Under the pieces are notes generated by a model, which was given only the letters and a program-made list of their open reading frames with translations, was not told the DNA's origin and searched no databases. This document shows positions 43,953 to 52,818 of a DNA stretch of 64,000 nt, piece after piece; positions within the stretch are counted from its first letter, which is position 1, and the number at the start of each line of letters is the position of its first letter. A program made the position numbers and the translations under genes. The DNA comes from Pseudomonadota bacterium (GTDB taxonomy: Bacteria > Bdellovibrionota > UBA1018): contig JAIXQO010000001.1 in the NCBI GenBank assembly GCA_027485695.1, forward strand, positions 558,001 to 622,000, in the 5' to 3' direction.

Positions 43953-46073
43953 CTAGTCCGAATCTTTTTCTCCGATCAAGTCCGGCTCTTCTGTATCAGG
44001 TTCCTGAATGACGAGGCCAGCGCCGTGGAAAAATACCCGGGGGTTGGATTCATTTTCAGCGACATTTCTCCAGCTTCCGGATTTTTGTACCTGGTTTAAC
44101 TTGGACAGCGGCGTCTCGAATTTATTTTTTCCGCCGGTGTCGAGAAACAAACCGATTGTCTTAGCGCGATCCCGGAACGAGGGAGATCCGATACGAGCCG
44201 CAACACCACCCAAGATTTCTTTTCCCGAAGACCGATAGAGATCGTCGCCAGAACGATCCCAAAAAACTCCAACACCTTGTGCGCTAGCGGCACCAAGCGC
44301 CAAATTCGCGCAGGAGTACTGATCATTTCCGGAATCGTCCACGAATACGCCAAGTCCGAAATCATGACCTTCGCCCAGCCCGAGTTCTTGCACGACACTG
44401 TACTGATCGTCTCCGCCTAGATCATGGAGTACACCAACTCCGTAATGAACCCCAGCGCCGGCAGCATACTTGCCGGACATGAATCGATCGTTGCCCTTAC
44501 CGGTGCTGAGAATTCCTAGTCCATACCAGTAGGCGACGCCTTGAGCGAAAAAATCCGCCGTAAACTCGTTGTTGCCGCCCTCGTCGAATAGAGCTCCCGC
44601 GCCACCCGCGAATGAATTCTGGTCGATAAAATCAGCGCGATGGCCTACGGCCGCACCTTGCACGAGTGAGACGTTAAACTTGGGATCGATCGGGGACGGA
44701 AAGTCGACGCTCGAGTGATGCGTCAGATAGCGATCATCCTGAGTTCCTAGATCTAACAAGATACCAGTACCGCGAGTGGCTCCGACCCCTTGAGCGCTTT
44801 GCAAAGCGACATAGTGATCCGAACCGGTTTGATCGATCAACAGGCCGACGCCCACTGAGCCGTATCCTTGGCAACGTTCATGACACTCATAACGATCATC
44901 GCCGGAGCCATCCAAGAGCACGCCCAAACCGAATTCAGCTGTTCCTCCGGACAATCGAAAACCACGGTAGAAGTCGTCTCCCAATTCATCAACGAGAATG
45001 CCGTAGCCGAATACTCCGCTGCCCCAGCTCGGTTCTATTTGCGCGAGCTTTCGTTCTTCGAGATCCAGCGGAGAACGGTCCACGAGTTTCGCATGCGCCA
45101 GGTATCGGTCATTGCCGGAGCGATCGATCAGAATCGAGGTGGGATTGTTTTCCGTAAGCGTAGCCCCACCTGAAAAGTAGGTATCGTTTCCGCCCAAGTC
45201 AACAATCAGTAGATAGGGTTTCGAGTCGTAACGATCGTCTGTTCTAGTTCCACGTATGACGATTTCCCCAAGCGGTGTCGCATGTTTGAATGAAACCTGT
45301 AGTTCGCCAGTCATTGCCGCGATCTTCGCGCGTGCGGATTGAACTGCGAGCATGAGGTCGAATCCGGCGACCCAAAACGTTCGCCAGTCGATAAGCGGCA
45401 AGAGCGTCGTCATGAGTGGGCTTGCAGGCCGCAGATCGTCCTCGCCTTCTCGGTCTACTCGGCGAGTCTTTTCTAAAAACGCATTTTTAAGTTTTTTATC
45501 CACGATCAGTGGTGCGAATGCTTGATCGCGTGCTTGGACTGCATTTAGCTCGGCTTCGAGTAAATATGCGACGGTGCGAGCGAGTTCTGGTGGAACGGCA
45601 CGAGTTTTCTTCTTGAGTTCCGCGCTCGAGATAGTGCTCAGGGGCTTTTTGTTCCAAGTATGAATTTTGGTAATCACGTGGAAGAGCGCATCGGTCTCCG
45701 TGCTTGATTTCTCGATCTGAGCCAAAGGATCGCCGATCAAACCACGTCTCGGAGCGAGGTCGATCTTGGAGAGTGCTTGAGTCAGGACCAGTTGTGGAGT
45801 TCCTTTGGTTTGCAGCATCTGGTCGCGAAACAGGCGGGCGAACGCGGGAACTCGTAATGGAGATTGGATCAGAATCTCTTGAAAAGTACCCCGGTGCCGC
45901 CCCTGTCCGAACAGCTCTCGGACTTCAGGATCTGGTTTTACTTGCGTAGAGATGAGTTTTGCCTTTTCCAAGAGTTCCAACCAGGCGTCCGTCGATCCAT
46001 GGCTCGAAATTGGAAATAAGCACATCGCGGAGACGCTGGTCAGCCCGATCAAGAGAAATGAATGAATCGACAT
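43953..46073 (-). CDS. Secreted protein with twelve G-x-L-x-D-x-x-G-[ND]-D-x-Y repeats
   Basis: No family recognised. The 706-residue product has a signal peptide (ending SSHGS), a helical N-terminal half (to about residue 270), and then about twelve imperfect repeats of 22-45 residues. The core pattern is hydrophobic-hydrophobic-D-x-x-G-D/N-D-x-Y/F, for example LGVLLDGSGDDRYECH, VGLLIDQTGSDHYVAL and VGVFWDRSGDDLYRSS. The regular glycine and aspartate spacing suggests a beta-solenoid, possibly calcium-binding, but it is not the RTX nonapeptide. The final segment is disordered. Probably surface or periplasmic. Confidence 0.75.
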   Translation of the reverse strand: MSIHSFLLIGLTSVSAMCLFPISSHGSTDAWLELLEKAKLISTQVKPDPEVRELFGQGRHRGTFQEILIQSPLRVPAFARLFRDQMLQTKGTPQLVLTQALSKIDLAPRRGLIGDPLAQIEKSSTETDALFHVITKIHTWNKKPLSTISSAELKKKTRAVPPELARTVAYLLEAELNAVQARDQAFAPLIVDKKLKNAFLEKTRRVDREGEDDLRPASPLMTTLLPLIDWRTFWVAGFDLMLAVQSARAKIAAMTGELQVSFKHATPLGEIVIRGTRTDDRYDSKPYLLIVDLGGNDTYFSGGATLTENNPTSILIDRSGNDRYLAHAKLVDRSPLDLEERKLAQIEPSWGSGVFGYGILVDELGDDFYRGFRLSGGTAEFGLGVLLDGSGDDRYECHERCQGYGSVGVGLLIDQTGSDHYVALQSAQGVGATRGTGILLDLGTQDDRYLTHHSSVDFPSPIDPKFNVSLVQGAAVGHRADFIDQNSFAGGAGALFDEGGNNEFTADFFAQGVAYWYGLGILSTGKGNDRFMSGKYAAGAGVHYGVGVLHDLGGDDQYSVVQELGLGEGHDFGLGVFVDDSGNDQYSCANLALGAASAQGVGVFWDRSGDDLYRSSGKEILGGVAARIGSPSFRDRAKTIGLFLDTGGKNKFETPLSKLNQVQKSGSWRNVAENESNPRVFFHGAGLVIQEPDTEEPDLIGEKDSD

Positions 46074-46180
46074 TCTTTTAAGATAAGGATTTCCTCCTGG
46101 AGTTCAATCAGGGACTCTGTTTCGTCGCCACGAGTAATGTCTTGCCGCCATCGACGTTTCTTGATTCCATCGAAGACTAG

Positions 46181-47404
46181 ATGAAAAAGAAGCCGATCAT
46201 TCGCATTTCTGAGGTCCAAAAAGCTCACGAGGTACTCAAGAAGTACCTTCCGAGTTCACCGCTTTTGCATAATCCATGGATGAGCGAGATCCTGGGGTGC
46301 GAACTCTACCTCAAACTAGAAAACATGCAGCCGATCGGGTCATTCAAGATTCGTGGCGCAACCTATCGGATTTCTCAACTGAGCAGTGATGAAAAAAAAC
46401 GCGGAGTGATCGCGGCCAGCGCCGGTAACCATGCTCAAGGAGTGGCCTGGGGTTCCAAGCAGTTGGGTGTCCATGCGCTCATCGTGATGCCAAAATCCGC
46501 ACCGCTTGTGAAAGTGAAAAACACCGAAAGCCTCGGTGCTGAAATCGTGCTCGAAGGGGATAACTACGACGAGGCATTTCAGGCAGCGCAGAAGATCGCG
46601 AAAAAAACCGGTCGGATTTACGTACACGCGTTTGATGACGCTCAAGTGATCGCCGGACAAGGCACGTTGGCACTCGAATTGATGGAACAGCTTCCGGACC
46701 TCGACTACGTCATCGGGTCGGTGGGTGGCGGTGGCCTAATGGCAGGGGTATCGAGCGTACTGCGGGAGCTGAAGCCCAAGATCAAGATTTATGGTGCGCA
46801 AGCGACCGGTAGCATGGCGATGGTGAAATCCATTCGCGCAGGGCATCCCGTAAAACTTGATCACGTGGACACTTTTGCGGATGGAATCGCCGTTGGCACG
46901 ACCAAGGAGCTTCCGTTCCGAATTCTCAATGAAAATCTCGATGGAATCTTACATGCCGATGACGAATCGATCGCGGCTGCCATCGTGACTCTACTCGAAA
47001 AAGCCAAAGTCGTGAGCGAAGGTGCCGCTGCAGTTTCGCTGGCGGTTCTCGAACAACTTCGTAAAAAAATCGCCGGAAAAAAAGTAGTGGTGATCATCGG
47101 TGGAGGAAACATCGATGTGAACGTTTTGAACCGAGTCATCGATCGAGGTTTGATCCAAAAAGGTCGTCGTCTTCGTGCGAACGTTCTGATCTCCGATCGT
47201 CCCGGTTCATTGGCTCGTTTGACTTCGACGATTGCGTTAGCCGGAGCAAACGTGATTCAAGCGATCCACGATCGAAGTGAACCGTCCACCACGATCGATC
47301 GCACCGAGGTACAACTGACCTTAGAGACTCGAGGCAGTGAACACAGCGCCGAAGTCCTCAAGGCTCTTCGCGACGTCGTGATGGACCTTCACGTCATCTC
47401 GTAA
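46181..47404 (+). CDS. ilvA: Threonine ammonia-lyase (threonine dehydratase) with ACT domain
   Basis: A 407-residue PLP enzyme converting threonine to 2-oxobutanoate and ammonia, feeding isoleucine synthesis or threonine catabolism. The PLP lysine is in GSFKIRGATYR near residue 51, the phosphate-binding glycine loop is GSVGGGGLMAG near residue 186, and SAGNHAQGVAW is conserved. A single ACT-like domain (about 330-405) follows, as in the shorter TdcB/IlvA class of about 400 residues. The symbol is by family; biosynthetic versus catabolic use cannot be told. Single gene. Confidence 0.92.
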   Translation: MKKKPIIRISEVQKAHEVLKKYLPSSPLLHNPWMSEILGCELYLKLENMQPIGSFKIRGATYRISQLSSDEKKRGVIAASAGNHAQGVAWGSKQLGVHALIVMPKSAPLVKVKNTESLGAEIVLEGDNYDEAFQAAQKIAKKTGRIYVHAFDDAQVIAGQGTLALELMEQLPDLDYVIGSVGGGGLMAGVSSVLRELKPKIKIYGAQATGSMAMVKSIRAGHPVKLDHVDTFADGIAVGTTKELPFRILNENLDGILHADDESIAAAIVTLLEKAKVVSEGAAAVSLAVLEQLRKKIAGKKVVVIIGGGNIDVNVLNRVIDRGLIQKGRRLRANVLISDRPGSLARLTSTIALAGANVIQAIHDRSEPSTTIDRTEVQLTLETRGSEHSAEVLKALRDVVMDLHVIS

Positions 47405-47412
47405 GCATTGGA

Positions 47413-48468
47413 CTAAGGCGTGAAGTTCACCTGAATGCGAGCGTTCCCGTTTTTGATGGAGATCGTGTCGACTGTCACTGAAGGTGGTTTTACTGGGGTG
47501 AACACTCCTTGCACCGGAGGTGGAGGAGGTGGAGCCGCCTTGATCTCGACTTTGACTTGCTCACTGACGTTGGCCGAAACTTGATTCAAAGTCTGATTGC
47601 CTTTGGGTTCAGCTTTGCTTTCAGCCTTGCCTTCGGGTTTTGTTTCAGTTTTTGAATCCCCTTTTGAATCCGATTTTTGACCGGAGTCTGCGGTTTTAGA
47701 ATCACCGCCGCTCTTTCCGTCACCAGACGAGTTTCCAGAGTCCTTACTGTCAGCCGATGACTTCGAATCAAATGTGACGTTGGAAATGAAAGTGGAGTCT
47801 TTGACGGTCGACTCGGTTTTGACCGCCGTGATCTGCGAGGCGCTCAGCTGGGTGGGAGTTGTAGTGGCACTTCCGCTCGTCGTGCTGTCCTTTTGCAACT
47901 GCATGCCGGCTGATAGCATCACGGGATTTCCGCCTGTTTTTGGTCCGCCATTGTCCGCTACCGCAACTAACCCTTTGACCACGGTGATCTGCGCGGGCGG
48001 AGGTGGTCCTCCAGTGGGAGGGATGGGAGGCGTCTTGACCAGGAACTCCGTTCCCCGAACCCCCATCGTAGCCGCGCGAGTTTTTACCGAGAATTTGCCC
48101 TGAGGGTCGGGAACTGCCTTGTTAACCGACGCCCGCATTTGGCCCTGTTCGAGCTCCATTTCAACCGTGCGATTGGTCACTTGTTTGAGTTTGAATTCGT
48201 TCACTTTGAAGACGCTCGATGGTCCCAAGTCGATGATCGTGCGATCGCTCATGAGGAGCTTGGCCGTGCCGCCTGCGCCAGTATTGACGACGGATCCTTC
48301 GTAGAGTTTGTCGCCGGACTTCAAAAGTGTGAGCTGGGTGGTCTTGGATTTTTCGTTTCGGGCAAGGACCTTGCCGGATACGCTAACGATTTGACCAGCG
48401 ACCTCATCGGCTGCTTGCGCACTGAGAATCGAAATCGCTCCCAAACAAAACATCGCTAGACGCATCAT
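47413..48468 (-). CDS. FecR domain secreted protein with low-complexity tail
   Basis: A 352-residue exported protein. A signal peptide ending SAQA precedes a FecR domain (about residues 30-150; GEVVSVSG-like opening, TGAGGTAKLLMSDRTIIDLGPSS, and TRAATMGVRGTEFLV, a hallmark). The rest is disordered: proline-rich, then Ser/Asp/Lys/Gly-rich, then a short PPSVTVDTISIKNGNARIQVNF end. FecR domains without a sigma factor are often periplasmic envelope proteins. It is divergent from the TPR/barrel gene, suggesting a functional pair. Confidence 0.85.
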   Translation of the reverse strand: MMRLAMFCLGAISILSAQAADEVAGQIVSVSGKVLARNEKSKTTQLTLLKSGDKLYEGSVVNTGAGGTAKLLMSDRTIIDLGPSSVFKVNEFKLKQVTNRTVEMELEQGQMRASVNKAVPDPQGKFSVKTRAATMGVRGTEFLVKTPPIPPTGGPPPPAQITVVKGLVAVADNGGPKTGGNPVMLSAGMQLQKDSTTSGSATTTPTQLSASQITAVKTESTVKDSTFISNVTFDSKSSADSKDSGNSSGDGKSGGDSKTADSGQKSDSKGDSKTETKPEGKAESKAEPKGNQTLNQVSANVSEQVKVEIKAAPPPPPPVQGVFTPVKPPSVTVDTISIKNGNARIQVNFTP

Positions 48469-48528
48469 ACATAGAGAATATGAACAAACTAGCAAAACAT
48501 CAAGGAAGCGGTTACCGTTTAATTATAG

Positions 48529-50109
48529 ATGAAAACATGGATTGTTGCTGGGATTCTGACATGGGTTTCTGGAGTGGCATATGCCGAGATTCCGAACGAA
48601 TCGGAACCGGATTATTCCGAAGCCGTCATCTTTTACAACACCAAGAGATACGATCGAGCTTTGGCGCTCCTGGAACAGTTACAGCGTATCCTGCCTAAGT
48701 CCCATGAGATCCTCGAGTTGAAGGCATTGACCCTCCGAGCGACCAAAAAAGACAAGCTAGCGGCGAACGTTTACAAAGACCTGATCGATCTGAAAACTAA
48801 ACAAGGCGCTCCCCGCAAAGAGATTGCTCCGTACGCGTTCGAATTGGGAATGATCCGTTTCAATGAGAAGGACTACAAAAAAGCGCTCGGGCTATTCGAG
48901 TACAGCCTCAAAGAATCTTTTAACTCCGAGCTTTCGCATTTCTATTTGGGGCTCAGTTGGTTTCAACTCAAAGATCACGCCAAGGCTAAGCCGGAGTTCG
49001 AAGCCGTCACCCTCTCGAATCTCGCCGAACTTCGTCCGGCCGCGCATTTTTATCTCGCCCAGTGCTACTTCAAAGAAGAGCGGTCTTCGCGAGGAATTGA
49101 TCAGATGCTCGAGGCTGACCGTTCGTCCACGACCTTGATCGAGGATGTTACCGTGCCGGAAGACTCCAAGCAGATGGCTCGTCAAATTTCGGAGTCGGTT
49201 CGTGGTGTATTGAAACCGCTCGATAAGGCTTCGTTTTTTGGAAATCTCTCACTTCTCGCAGGTTATGATTCGAACGTCTTGTTGATTCCGAATGAATCGA
49301 CGAGCGATACAACGAATAGCGGGAAATCCACCTTCAAAGGTTCATTAGCTGCCGGTCTCGGGTACGCAACTTCGCCGATGAAGCGTTGGCAGTGGGTCCC
49401 GAACTTTAGGTTCAGCGGAAACAAAAACTCTAATTCCGAATCTAAGACGGGTGAGTTTATGGAAGGCGCCGTCGGTTTGATCGCCAACCACAATCCGCTT
49501 TCGTATTTCTCGTGGGGTCTGAAAACCGAAGCATCTCGCCTCTACCAGATGCGTACCGATACGGCCGGATCCAGTAAGTACGAAGTATTCAGCAATAGTG
49601 TCGGTGTCGGAGCATTTGCGCGCAAAGAGCTGACCGAACGTTGGTCGCTCTCTGGCGATTTATTCGCAAAATCCCAGAAATACGACGGCGAAGATTCGAT
49701 TGCCGATAACCTGAAGCGAAGCGGGATGGCTTATACGTTGAGGGTGATCCTCGCGGACTTAAAGAAGTCTAAATATTGGAATCCTTACTACACGGCTAAG
49801 TTCGACCTAGCAGACACCAAAGGAACCGAGTTCGCGAACAAAGCCTACGGAGCAGTTCTCAGTAACCAATTTCAATACAACGCCTACACATTCGGACAGA
49901 GTTTGGACGTTACTCGCACGTCCTACCCGGACTCGAGTACAAAACGATCCGACATGAGTTACACGTTGAGTCTGAGTGCCAACAAAAAATTGACACAGAA
50001 CCTTGCGCTGATTGCACTCGGCGATCTCTCTATGAACCGCTCCTCGCAGGCGTCCTCCTATACTTATGACCGTTGGACACTCTCGGTCGGCGCTACGCTG
50101 GGGCTTTGA
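48529..50109 (+). CDS. TPR plus outer-membrane beta-barrel protein
   Basis: A 526-residue exported protein: signal peptide ending AYA, four or five TPR-like helix pairs (about 28-210), then from about residue 235 a run of amphipathic strands ending with WTLSVGATLGL, consistent with a 14-strand-type barrel. The layout resembles the TPR-barrel proteins (SLAM/PgaA-like) that handle surface lipoproteins or polysaccharides, but no specific family match is claimed. It is divergent from the FecR-domain gene, about 60 bases apart. Confidence 0.75.
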   Translation: MKTWIVAGILTWVSGVAYAEIPNESEPDYSEAVIFYNTKRYDRALALLEQLQRILPKSHEILELKALTLRATKKDKLAANVYKDLIDLKTKQGAPRKEIAPYAFELGMIRFNEKDYKKALGLFEYSLKESFNSELSHFYLGLSWFQLKDHAKAKPEFEAVTLSNLAELRPAAHFYLAQCYFKEERSSRGIDQMLEADRSSTTLIEDVTVPEDSKQMARQISESVRGVLKPLDKASFFGNLSLLAGYDSNVLLIPNESTSDTTNSGKSTFKGSLAAGLGYATSPMKRWQWVPNFRFSGNKNSNSESKTGEFMEGAVGLIANHNPLSYFSWGLKTEASRLYQMRTDTAGSSKYEVFSNSVGVGAFARKELTERWSLSGDLFAKSQKYDGEDSIADNLKRSGMAYTLRVILADLKKSKYWNPYYTAKFDLADTKGTEFANKAYGAVLSNQFQYNAYTFGQSLDVTRTSYPDSSTKRSDMSYTLSLSANKKLTQNLALIALGDLSMNRSSQASSYTYDRWTLSVGATLGL

Positions 50110-50143
50110 CGGTATCTAGTCCCCTTATTTGAATATAGAATAG

Positions 50144-50229
50144 TGAATCTACCCTCCATCTTATTGGAGACGCTCGGATGCGTCTCATGATGGTGTGTAG
50201 ATTCAATTTCAAGCGCCACGGAGGGCGCT
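50144..50229 (+). promoter_or_regulatory. Structured mRNA leader of the zinc-peptidase gene
   Basis: A long hairpin spans 50144-50205: TGAATCTAC pairs with GTAGATTCA, CCATC with GATGG and GAGACGC with GCGTCTC. A second hairpin at 50212-50229, AGCGCC/GGCGCT, places the GGAGGG ribosome site in its loop and stem just before the ATG at 50233. No T-tract follows, so it is not a plain terminator. Confidence 0.6.
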
Positions 50230-50232
50230 GCG

Positions 50233-52047
50233 ATGTTCAAATCTTCTTGGGCTTCATGGGTCAGCGCGACTCTGGTTGTTTTTCTCGTCGGCTGTTCCTC
50301 TAAAAAAAATTCCTCCAAAGAACTCGATGCACAAGGTGATCTGCCTTATTGCGCTCCTGTTTCTCGCAGTGGTGGGAATGGATTGTCCACGGGTTCAGGT
50401 AGATCGTTTTCGATCGATCCGAGAAATAGCGTAAATGATCCGAGTCTTTTTCCGACCTCGTCTTCGGTCGGACAAGGTGCTTCGACCTACACGCTGAACC
50501 ACTTATCCGGAAATGGAACATTGTCCGGAACTTATGTCGATGTTCGTAGCGGACTCTGTGAGTTGGATTACGGCGCCTACAATGCAAGAAACGTATTTGA
50601 CTACGGCCATGACGATCCGCGATTTCGTGAAGTGATGTCCTATCGTTACGGTGACGAATACCGAGCGAGCCTTGCGCGCTCCGGAAGTCTCTTGCCCGCG
50701 AAACCAGTCTGGGTCATCGCGAGCTGTCCGATTCAAGACAACGCTTACTACTCTCAAGGCAGAGATACTCAAGGTACCATCGTTGATTTTGTCTGCCTCG
50801 GAAGCTCCTCGACCGTTTCGACCGCTTCATTTTCAGATGATGGACAAGTCACCATCCATGAACTTCAGCACGCCCATACCCAACACGCGTACTCCGATCT
50901 CTATGGACTCGGGCATTTTGGGTTTGATGAGGCAGGCGCTTTGAACGAGGGACTCTCGGACGCTGTTGCTCTGATGATGACTCGGCATGAAGTCGCGCCG
51001 GCGCTAGATCCGTACCTGTTTAGCGGTTGGGCTTTGGGATCCCTCTTTGGACCTGGCTCCGACTATGCGCGAGGCGCTCGTCGTTGCCCAACTTACGATT
51101 CTAGTTATCCGAACTGCACTGGATTCAGTGCAGATCCGACGATTGGATTTAGCTCCGAGGCGAATCGGGTTAGTTTCGCTTATCCGGACGGTTTCGGCTG
51201 GCCCTACGCTGGTGTTGTTTCCCCTCCCGCCAAAGTCAAAAATGCATTTCTTTTTGGTGGCCCTCCTCAAGAGGTTCACCAGGCGGCGATCATAGCGAGT
51301 GGCACTTTTTTTGAGATATTCGAGGCACTCCGCGAACGTCGTCCAAACGAGGAGTCGCTGATTCAGGACATCTTGCTGGCGAATCTGACGGACACGCTTG
51401 CGGGGCTTCCAAAACCTTCGGAGACAAACCTCTCACCGGTGACGTTTATTTCGTTTTTCGGCGGACTTTATACCAAGCTCTCTGTGGACACTCGGGTGAA
51501 CTCTCAGGATCTCGATCGCGTGCGCGACATCCTCAGAGAGCGTGGCTTGATGGATTTCACCCCCGTTGCGGCAGGTTGGGCGAGCCTCGCCGGGATTCGA
51601 TTCACGGAAGTGAGAAACTCCAAACCACTCGACGGCGAAATGAATCGAGGCGAAGAAGGTGACCTCTGGTTCGACGTGCAAAATAGCGCGAGCCAAACGG
51701 TAGCAGGGATTCTTGTTGAAGCAGAAATCCTCGATAGCGGAATCACCTTCGCAGGTGCGGAAGCAAACTATGGAGCGATATCAGACCGCAAGGCCCAGAT
51801 TCGTTACGGTAAGATCAATGGCTCATCCATTGTTGCCGCTCTTAGCTCGACCGATTCTCGCTACAATATTTCGATTGGAACCCGTTATCTGACCACCTAT
51901 CCGATGCGAAGCGATTACTCGGAAACCGGACTGCGTATCAAGATTTCTAAAACCGCAACCACCGGTACAAAACGTATTCGTATCCGTCTAACTCCTGCGA
52001 ACGGTGCTTCTGAGACGATCGAGGTTTCAGTAGAGGTGAAATCATGA
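50233..52047 (+). CDS. Lipoprotein zinc metallopeptidase (gluzincin-like)
   Basis: A 604-residue lipoprotein (lipobox LVGC near residue 21). The zinc motif HExxH is at His209-Glu210-x-x-His213 (IHELQHAHTQH), and the third ligand is probably Glu239 in ALNEGLSDAVA. HExxH plus a downstream ExxSD helix is the M4/M36 (thermolysin/fungalysin) gluzincin pattern. A beta-sandwich occupies the C-terminus (about 470-604). The N-terminal propeptide expected in M4/M36 proteins is missing; an FTP-like domain is encoded instead by the overlapping downstream gene. The GGAGGG ribosome site lies inside a hairpin. Confidence 0.75.
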   Translation: MFKSSWASWVSATLVVFLVGCSSKKNSSKELDAQGDLPYCAPVSRSGGNGLSTGSGRSFSIDPRNSVNDPSLFPTSSSVGQGASTYTLNHLSGNGTLSGTYVDVRSGLCELDYGAYNARNVFDYGHDDPRFREVMSYRYGDEYRASLARSGSLLPAKPVWVIASCPIQDNAYYSQGRDTQGTIVDFVCLGSSSTVSTASFSDDGQVTIHELQHAHTQHAYSDLYGLGHFGFDEAGALNEGLSDAVALMMTRHEVAPALDPYLFSGWALGSLFGPGSDYARGARRCPTYDSSYPNCTGFSADPTIGFSSEANRVSFAYPDGFGWPYAGVVSPPAKVKNAFLFGGPPQEVHQAAIIASGTFFEIFEALRERRPNEESLIQDILLANLTDTLAGLPKPSETNLSPVTFISFFGGLYTKLSVDTRVNSQDLDRVRDILRERGLMDFTPVAAGWASLAGIRFTEVRNSKPLDGEMNRGEEGDLWFDVQNSASQTVAGILVEAEILDSGITFAGAEANYGAISDRKAQIRYGKINGSSIVAALSSTDSRYNISIGTRYLTTYPMRSDYSETGLRIKISKTATTGTKRIRIRLTPANGASETIEVSVEVKS

Positions 52048-52676
52048 AGAGACTGTTCGTCGTTGGATCGATCTTCGCTTTGGTAGTCGCGGCCGTTTCA
52101 GTGGTGAGGCAACACCAAGTGGATACGACGGACGCGTATCGGATTCACCGCGCGGATCCGGTGGCGACTGCTTTGCAGGGCTCAAAAACGCGTACGACAT
52201 CTCCCGTTCCTAAAAAACTGGTCGTAGCGGAGCCGTCCACTACGGCGGCAAATCGAGGAATTGCATCGGTGCGGACTCAAGAAAATTGGCAAGGCTGGAT
52301 CCCCGAGTATCTCAAAGAAAAAGGCTTCTCGGGAGTGGAGCTCGCTTCGCCAAAAATCGATTCAACCGCGCGGTGGACTCGATTGACCTTCGTGCAGACA
52401 TTTGGGGGATATCCGGTCGTACCGGATCGCGCGATTACACTGATGTTTGATTCGAGCGGAAATCTGGAAAACTCGGACATCAATCTCCAGGCGGGCTTAG
52501 ATACCCGCATGGTAACACGTGCCCCAGCAGGCACCGACGTCGCCTACGTCGCTCGCAAGGAACCTGATCAGCTCGAAGTACGCTGGGCCAAACGCGAGCA
52601 GACCGAAACGGAATGGATCGCAAAAGACGCTCAAACGGGCGAGATCCTTTGGCGAAAAATCAATCGTCGTTACTGA
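52044..52676 (+). CDS. FTP/PepSY-like propeptide-domain protein, exported
   Basis: A 210-residue protein with a signal anchor or signal peptide (residues 4-20), a disordered Thr/Ala/Pro segment and a compact domain. TRLTFVQTFGGYPVVPDRAITLMFDSSGNL closely resembles the fungalysin/thermolysin propeptide (FTP) motif, followed by a PepSY-like ELQVRWAKREQTETEWIAKDAQTGEIL pattern. Such domains chaperone and inhibit M4/M36 proteases in cis. Here it is a separate product, coupled by ATGA to the peptidase gene. The function is an inference. Confidence 0.65.
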   Translation: MKRLFVVGSIFALVVAAVSVVRQHQVDTTDAYRIHRADPVATALQGSKTRTTSPVPKKLVVAEPSTTAANRGIASVRTQENWQGWIPEYLKEKGFSGVELASPKIDSTARWTRLTFVQTFGGYPVVPDRAITLMFDSSGNLENSDINLQAGLDTRMVTRAPAGTDVAYVARKEPDQLEVRWAKREQTETEWIAKDAQTGEILWRKINRRY

Positions 52677-52818
52677 CGAATGAGCCGCATCTTTTCACGT
52701 CATAATCAGTCGGGAATCGCTGTGGACTAACGCTGAATGGTCGCCCGGGACTGTGTTCGTGTTTTACCGTCTATATCCGACATAAAAAGTTGACGATCGA
52801 GTGCACGCCCAGTAATCA

